Source: Planctomycetota bacterium (lineage in GTDB: Bacteria; Planctomycetota; UBA1135). Taken from it: a stretch of DNA of 10,109 bases. A program made the translations under genes and the position numbers. Below, in pieces: positions 5,859-10,109 of this stretch; the first letter of the stretch is position 1, and each line of letters begins with the position of its first letter. A model generated the notes under the pieces. The model was not told where the DNA came from. It saw nothing but the letters and a program-made list of their open reading frames with translations, and searched no databases. The DNA lies in assembly GCA_014382465.1 (NCBI GenBank), contig JACNJP010000402.1, positions 1 to 10,109 of the forward strand, given 5' to 3'.

Positions 5859-7766
5859 ATGGCGAAAGACCTGCGCCCTCCTGTTGAATTCCTGCACGCC
5901 CGCCGCGACGCCATGGCTTGGCTAGAAAAACGCCCGGTCCTCCTCCGCGAGGATGACGACCTCCTGGAGGCCTGCTGCGCCTTTTTCCGCTTGGCTCTGG
6001 CGGCGGAGTGCTGCCAGACGGCGGAGGAGATCGCCGACTTGGAGGAGGTCGCCGGACAGGTCCGGGAGGAGCTCCACCGGGCCATGGAGGAGGCGAGCTG
6101 TGAGGGCTTCCTCGTCCAACGATGCCGTGATGTGGGCCTCGACCGCGAAGAGGCGGAAATGTTCCTCCTCCTCCTCACCAGCTCCTTCGGCCTCCTCGGC
6201 CCCAACCACTGGATCGCCGACCTCGAAGACCTCCAGGTCCGGCTCCGGCCCTTCGGCGTCCCCCCCCTGCGTACGGCGCGGATCATGGCGCCGGGCGCCC
6301 GCCTGGTGGCGAGCGGGCTGGTTCAGCTCACCGAGGCTGACAGCCCCATGCGCGCCCAGATCGCCGTCGCTCCGGACCTGATCCAGCGGGTGTGGCACCG
6401 CTGCGAAGAGGCCGCGTGGCGTTTCCGCGACCCCGAGGACGCCCTCGAGCAACTGCGCCGCCTCACCGCCGCAGCGCGCCGGCGACTACGGCGGCTCGAG
6501 GAAGACGAGTCGGTTCCGCCCGAAGGCAAGCGTCGCACGAGCATTCCCTACTCGATCCGCCGCCTCCTGCGGGCCTTCCGCGGAGGCCTCGTCGGGCACG
6601 AGGACTGGCCCATGGCGCAGGCCCTGGCGGAGCTCCAGGACCGGGAAGCCCTCTTGCTCCTCCTCCTCGCGGGCCGGGAGGCCGGCCACCTCCCTCCCGA
6701 CCACCGCCTCTACCGCGGTCAGAACCTGGCGGCCTGCATGGCGCGGAGCCTGACCGAGGCCCGCCCCAACCTGAGCCTGCTGCGCCGGGGCGGCGAGCTG
6801 CGCACCCGCGGATGGATTCGGATCTGCGGCGGCGTTCCGCCGGGGGTCTGCGAGGAAGATGAAGCTCTCCTTGCCGAAGCGGATTTCGAGCTGGGGCAGG
6901 CCGGGCGGCTGGCGCTCGGCGTAGCCCGCCGCTGGCGCAGCCGTTCTGGTCGTTTGCGGCGGGCGCGGTTGAGCCTGGACCTGTTGGTCCACGACGAAGC
7001 CACCCTCCGGGAGCTCCGAACGATCCTCCATCATGCGCGGACGCCGGGCGATCTCCTCGACTCCTGGGGGCTGCGCCGCACCATTCCTTATGGGAGCGGG
7101 CTGACCTTGCTCTTCACCGGCCCCCCGGGGGTCGGCAAGACCGCCACCGCAGAAGCGCTGGCCGGTGAGCTCGACCGTCCGCTCCTGACGGTGGACGCCT
7201 CCGTCATCCAGAGTTGCTGGGTGGGCGAAACCGAGAAGAACATCGTCCGCGCCTTCCGGGAGGCCGCCGACGAGGACGCCGTACTCTTCTGGGATGAGGC
7301 GGACGCCTTCTTCTTCGACCGCGGCTACGCCTCCAAGACCTGGGAAGTGCGCGAGGTGGACGTGCTCCTGCAGGAATTGGAGAACCATCCCGGCCTCTGC
7401 ATCCTGGCCACGAACCGGCACGACGCCCTCGATCCGGCGCTGCGCCGACGAATCGGCCAGAAGGTCGAGTTTCGTCGCCCGGACCGCCGTCGGAGCGCCA
7501 GAATCTGGCGCACGCTCCTCCCGAAGGAGGTGCCGCTCGCCGAGGAGATCGACTTCCTTGCCCTCGGGAACCTCGAACTCTCGGGGGGCGAAATCAAGAA
7601 CGCCATCCTTCGTGCCGCCAGGACCGCGAGGGCAACGGCCCGATCTTGTGGCCTGAGCACTCAGGACCTACTCGACGCTGCAAGGGCCGAGGTCGGCCAT
7701 GACAGCGTCCGCACCATCGGCTTTTCCAGCGTCCCCCCCTCCGAGCCTCACGCCGTTTCACCATGA
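5859..7766 (+). CDS. AAA+ ATPase with long uncharacterised N-terminal region (putative defence operon)
   Basis: I chose ATG 5859 (635 residues) because AGAAGGGGAAG (5840-5850) precedes it at ribosome-binding distance. Upstream in-frame starts at 5781, 5814 and 5820 fall inside the WYL gene or the operator. Residues 1 to about 385 are alpha-helical, rich in Leu, Arg and Glu, and match no domain I recognise. Residues about 390-620 are a classic AAA module: Walker A GPPGVGKT (421-428), Walker B VLFWDEAD (475-482), sensor 1 ATNR (517-520) and arginine-finger candidates R529-R531 in DPALRRRIG. A small lid domain with SGGEIKNAILRAA follows. The fold is that of ring-forming Cdc48/FtsH-like remodelers, but no protease or nuclease motif is attached. 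It overlaps the next gene by four bases (ATGA), so the two are translationally coupled and probably act together. Likely controlled by the divergent WYL protein. Confidence 0.88.
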   Translation: MAKDLRPPVEFLHARRDAMAWLEKRPVLLREDDDLLEACCAFFRLALAAECCQTAEEIADLEEVAGQVREELHRAMEEASCEGFLVQRCRDVGLDREEAEMFLLLLTSSFGLLGPNHWIADLEDLQVRLRPFGVPPLRTARIMAPGARLVASGLVQLTEADSPMRAQIAVAPDLIQRVWHRCEEAAWRFRDPEDALEQLRRLTAAARRRLRRLEEDESVPPEGKRRTSIPYSIRRLLRAFRGGLVGHEDWPMAQALAELQDREALLLLLLAGREAGHLPPDHRLYRGQNLAACMARSLTEARPNLSLLRRGGELRTRGWIRICGGVPPGVCEEDEALLAEADFELGQAGRLALGVARRWRSRSGRLRRARLSLDLLVHDEATLRELRTILHHARTPGDLLDSWGLRRTIPYGSGLTLLFTGPPGVGKTATAEALAGELDRPLLTVDASVIQSCWVGETEKNIVRAFREAADEDAVLFWDEADAFFFDRGYASKTWEVREVDVLLQELENHPGLCILATNRHDALDPALRRRIGQKVEFRRPDRRRSARIWRTLLPKEVPLAEEIDFLALGNLELSGGEIKNAILRAARTARATARSCGLSTQDLLDAARAEVGHDSVRTIGFSSVPPSEPHAVSP

Positions 7767-9019
7767 CCGATGTCCTTGAACCTCTCCTTGCGGCGCCGGA
7801 CTTCCAGAAGCTCCGCGAGTACGAGAAGCCACCTCCTCGTTTCGATGTCTTCCAGGCTGCGAACCTCCATCTCGGCGAGAACCGTTCATCCTGGATCCTC
7901 GCCAACCTCTGTAGCACCCGCGGAGCCCATGGACTCGGGCGGCGGTTCCTGGAGGGCTGGCTCGGGGAGATCGAGAGAATCCATGAATCCGACTTCCCGC
8001 TCGCGGGTCTTTCATGGGATCACGCCGAGGCTGGCGTGGAGTGGGTGACATCGAAGAACCGCCGCGTCGACATCCTGATCCGCCTGTTCGATGCCGAGGA
8101 CCAGGTCGTCGGCGTGATGGGTGTCGAGAACAAGCACTGGGCCCTGGAGCAGAAGGACCAAGTCAAACATTACCAGGGGTATATCGCCAAGAGCTTCGAG
8201 GGGATCCCCTGCTGTGTTCTCTTCCTCACTCCCTCTGGAAGGGACCCGGAGACCAAGGGGGATCAACCGTCCTGCCCTTGGCTCGCGGCCTCATGGAGGA
8301 CGGCGCTTCGCGCCATGAGCGCCGTGGAGTCCGGCGCGCCTGATCTCGTGCGCGCTTTCATTGAAAGCGTTCGCCGGATCCTGATCGATGAAATGGAATA
8401 CCACGAAATGTCCGAAACGAAGAAGTCGCTCAAGCCCTTGGTGGAAAGGCTCTATCGAGATCCCGAAACTCGCCAGGCAATCCTGCTCCTCGAGCAACTC
8501 CGCCCGAGGGCGACCACCCTCCTCGAAGGCGTCCATTCTCGGCTCCCTTGGGATTCCGGTTCATTCGACACGCGCCCCAAGAAAGCAAGCCAGTTCGTGG
8601 TACCGCCTGTCGAGGCGAGGTGGTACCCGCCAGACCTCGAGGCCAGCGTCGACGGCTGGAGCATCTACCTCGCCTATGGCCTCCTCGCGACGAAGGCGTG
8701 GGATTCCGGACGGAACGTCCGGGTCGCTGCCTTGGCGTGGGTCGATGGAGAAAGCGGGCGCGAGAAGCTGCGCTCCTATCAGGAGAAAATGACGACCGAT
8801 CGGCCCACCGCAGCCTTGTGGGATCCCCGGGAGGACCTGGAGGACTGGTTCTGGTCCTCCTGGGCACCGCTTTGGATCGGGGAGAAGCACACCCTCGGAG
8901 CTCTGCTCGACGAAGATCGGGACAAGCTCCTCGCCATGGTGACCGATGCCCATGACAGGACGCACGACTGGCTGAAAGGCAACCTCCGCTCCTTGGGCTG
9001 GCTGAAGGAGGAGAGCTGA
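7763..9019 (+). CDS. PDDEXK_4-like PD-(D/E)XK nuclease family protein (putative effector)
   Basis: The 418-residue protein carries the pattern of the PDDEXK_4 family. Near residues 26-65 it has the family lead-in (RFDVFQAANLHLGENRSS, then GAHGLGRRFLEGWL). D103 follows in RRVDILIRLF, then E122 and K124 in GVENKHWALEQ, then Q133 and Y137 in DQVKHYQGY. These are the D, ExK and Q/Y positions of the fold, so the site looks intact. The C-terminal half (about 200-418) is unrecognised, with several WxS and aromatic segments (EDWFWSSWAPLWIG). The start ATG overlaps the ATPase stop codon, so no separate Shine-Dalgarno is needed. Base composition is lower in GC than the neighbours (my hand count of 8401-8460 gives 31 of 60, against 48 of 60 for 1861-1920), which suggests recent acquisition. 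Nucleic acid target and true nuclease activity are untested; some family members may have other roles. Confidence 0.82.
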   Translation: MTDVLEPLLAAPDFQKLREYEKPPPRFDVFQAANLHLGENRSSWILANLCSTRGAHGLGRRFLEGWLGEIERIHESDFPLAGLSWDHAEAGVEWVTSKNRRVDILIRLFDAEDQVVGVMGVENKHWALEQKDQVKHYQGYIAKSFEGIPCCVLFLTPSGRDPETKGDQPSCPWLAASWRTALRAMSAVESGAPDLVRAFIESVRRILIDEMEYHEMSETKKSLKPLVERLYRDPETRQAILLLEQLRPRATTLLEGVHSRLPWDSGSFDTRPKKASQFVVPPVEARWYPPDLEASVDGWSIYLAYGLLATKAWDSGRNVRVAALAWVDGESGREKLRSYQEKMTTDRPTAALWDPREDLEDWFWSSWAPLWIGEKHTLGALLDEDRDKLLAMVTDAHDRTHDWLKGNLRSLGWLKEES

Positions 9020-9061
9020 ACCCCACCCGCTGCAGGCATCCCCTCCACGTATTCCACCGTG

Positions 9062-9067
9062 TATCCT
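9062..9067 (+). promoter_or_regulatory. Candidate leaderless promoter -10 (TATCCT) for the TlpA-like selenoprotein
   Basis: TATCCT is separated by eight bases (GGATCGCC) from the ATG at 9076, so transcription would start at or next to the start codon. No Shine-Dalgarno site is visible upstream of this ATG. It sits in the 56-base gap after the nuclease gene and would make the selenoprotein independent of the upstream operon. Confidence 0.35.
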
Positions 9068-9075
9068 GGATCGCC

Positions 9076-10053
9076 ATGAAGACACCCCTGTTCCTCCTGC
9101 CGCTGGCGATCGCCGCCCTGGCGCCGGCTGCTGCCGCCCAGCGCGAGGCCGGCACCTGGGCCCCGGAGATCGAGGCCCGAGATTGGCTCAACCAGCCTCC
9201 CGGCACCAGCCTGGCCGACCTGCGCGGCCGGGTGATCTTCCTCGAGTTCTGGTCGACGACCTGAGGCCCGTGCGTCCGCTCGATCCCGCACCTCGTTGAG
9301 GTGTTCGAGGAATTCGAGCCCCAGGGCCTGGCCCTGCTCGCGATGACCGGTGAGTCCTCCGGAGTGATCGAGCGCTTCATGGAAGACACGCCGATGCCCT
9401 ACCCGGTCGGTTGCGGCGACAAGAGCGCGCGCGCCTACGAGGTCGGCGGTATCCCGCACGCCTTCCTCATCGACCACAAAGGTGAGGTCGTCTGGCACGG
9501 CCACCCCGGCGGCGGAAACTGGGTCGGCATGCTGCCGAAGCTCCTGGGGCAAGCTCAAGACGCCGGCCCGACCTGGGATCCGGGTGAGCGGCCCGAGACC
9601 CTGGCCAAGGCGGTGGAGTTCGCGTGCGCCGGGCGCATGAAGGACGCCATCAAGGCCGCCGAGAGGGCCAAGGGGGACGACGAGGTCGCGGCGACCACCT
9701 TCCTCGCGGATCTGGGCGCCTGCGTCGAGCGCCGCCTCGAGCGCGCCAAGGCCCTCGGCGAGGAGGGCTGCTACTTCGAGGCCACCGAGTACCTGATGAT
9801 GCAGGCCGGCGCCTTCAAGGGCACGCCACACGCCGAGAAATTTGAAGCGCTCCGCACCGAGTGGATCCGCGACAAGCAGATCAAGGCGCTGATCGCCCTC
9901 GACAAGAAGCGGGTCCAGGCCGACGACGACGCCCGCGAAGGCGAGGCCGACAAGGCGGCCAAGTCGCTCGAGAAACTACTCCGGGAGGTCGAGGGCACCA
10001 CCCTCGAAGGCTCTGTCGAAGCCGCCCTCGCCCGCGCCAAGGCGTCCCGCTAA
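9076..10053 (+). CDS. Exported TlpA/thioredoxin-fold protein with in-frame TGA: probable UGPC selenoprotein
   Basis: One reading frame of 326 codons including the stop runs from ATG 9076 to TAA 10053, interrupted only by TGA at 9262-9264 (codon 63). Residues 1-21 are a signal peptide ending AAAAQ, so the protein acts outside the cytoplasm. Residues about 27-160 are a TlpA/redoxin fold: WAPEIEARDW, LRGRVIFLEFWSTT, then codon 63, G64, P65, C66 and SIPHL, and the cis-proline loop GGIPHAFLID (P127). The family motif at this point is CGPC, so TGA replaces the resolving or attacking cysteine and gives UGPC with selenocysteine. A SECIS-like hairpin follows. TGA ends four other genes here, so the code is standard. 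Residues about 165-325 are a charged helical extension (TPR-like or coiled coil) of unknown use. Expected role: disulfide or peroxide redox chemistry at the cell envelope. Alternatives are a single-base error (TGC to TGA) or a recent nonsense mutation. selA, selB, selC and selD are not in the window. Confidence 0.85.
9279..9309 (+). promoter_or_regulatory. Bacterial SECIS-like hairpin downstream of the in-frame TGA
   Basis: CACCTC (9289-9294) pairs perfectly with GAGGTG (9298-9303) around the three-base loop GTT (9295-9297). A lower stem CTCGA (9279-9283) pairs perfectly with TCGAG (9305-9309), across an internal loop of five bases on one side and one on the other. The apical loop starts 31 bases after the TGA ends and begins with G. 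Bacterial SECIS elements recognised by SelB have an apical loop roughly 16-37 bases after UGA, with a G among its first two bases. The hairpin lies inside the coding region, as bacterial SECIS must. SelB binding is inferred. Confidence 0.7.
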
Positions 10054-10056
10054 ATA

Positions 10057-10104
10057 GGGGTCAGACATCGATTGTTATTCGGGGTCGTACCTCGACTTTC
10101 CGAA
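10057..10104. repeat. Two degenerate tandem GGGGTC-led repeat units at the right edge
   Basis: Units at 10057-10080 and 10081-10104 both begin GGGGTC, then share AC two bases later and TCGA at positions 12-15; about 13 of the first 17 bases agree. Unit 1 opens GGGGTCAGACATCGATTG and unit 2 GGGGTCGTACCTCGACTT. They follow the stop codon at 10051-10053 by three bases. GGGGTCAGAC-type motifs resemble the flanks of REP-associated IS200-like transposase genes. The window ends before any such gene could be seen, so the identity is tentative. Confidence 0.45.
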
Positions 10105-10109
10105 ACAGA

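Noticed and set aside
9262..9264. TGA read as tryptophan through an alternative genetic code
   Set aside because: TGA is the proper stop of the genes ending at 2491, 7766, 9019 and 4837, so it is not reassigned here, and tryptophan makes no sense at a redox cysteine.
9301..10053. Separate gene starting at GTG 9301 after the TGA
   Set aside because: It would begin in the middle of a thioredoxin fold, without the redox motif or a signal peptide. The same frame continues from 9076, so one recoded gene explains it better.

Overview
The window is GC-rich, tightly packed bacterial DNA with no stretch over 300 bases lacking a gene. I infer a Planctomycetota-like organism, with moderate to low confidence. 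The reasons are very high third-position GC, exported proteins whose signal peptides end in A-Q, a lectin-type exported protein with a short beta-rich C-terminal domain of a kind seen in planctomycete surface proteins, and several genes with a TANNNT-type -10 close to the start codon and no clear Shine-Dalgarno site. No rRNA, tRNA or other taxonomic marker is present.

Layout, left to right. (1) 1-363, minus: the N-terminal 121 residues of a MacB/LolD-type ABC transporter ATPase, cut by the window edge. (2) 446-2491, plus, divergent from it: a two-domain beta-oxidation enzyme, 3-hydroxyacyl-CoA dehydrogenase followed by enoyl-CoA hydratase, with all expected catalytic residues. (3) 2607-3866, plus: an exported protein with a choice-of-anchor-J-like domain, a C-type-lectin domain and a C-terminal domain. 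(4) 3863-4780, minus: a RecB/AddB/Cas4-like PD-(D/E)XK nuclease with a probable four-cysteine Fe-S site. Genes 3 and 4 meet tail to tail in one CTAG that holds both stop codons. (5) 4837-5808, minus: an HTH-WYL transcription factor. (6) 5859-7766 and 7763-9019, plus: an operon with an ATGA overlap, encoding an AAA+ ATPase with a long unrecognised N-terminal region and a PDDEXK_4-like putative nuclease. (7) 9076-10053, plus: an exported TlpA/thioredoxin-fold protein interrupted only by an in-frame TGA. (8) 10057-10104: two degenerate copies of a GGGGTC-led repeat at the right edge.

Two things stand out. First, the TGA at 9262-9264 sits exactly where the first cysteine of a CGPC thioredoxin motif belongs. 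It is followed by a hairpin with a G-first apical loop at the distance expected of a bacterial SECIS. I read this gene as an exported UGPC selenoprotein, not as two fragments. Second, the WYL regulator, the AAA+ ATPase and the PDDEXK_4-like protein form a compact divergent module around a perfect 8-bp inverted repeat (5817-5839). Its nuclease gene is visibly lower in GC than the housekeeping genes. This is the arrangement of a regulated, possibly horizontally acquired defence system, and I do not recognise it as a named one. The Fe-S nuclease downstream of the WYL gene could be a fourth member, but its composition is closer to the core genome.
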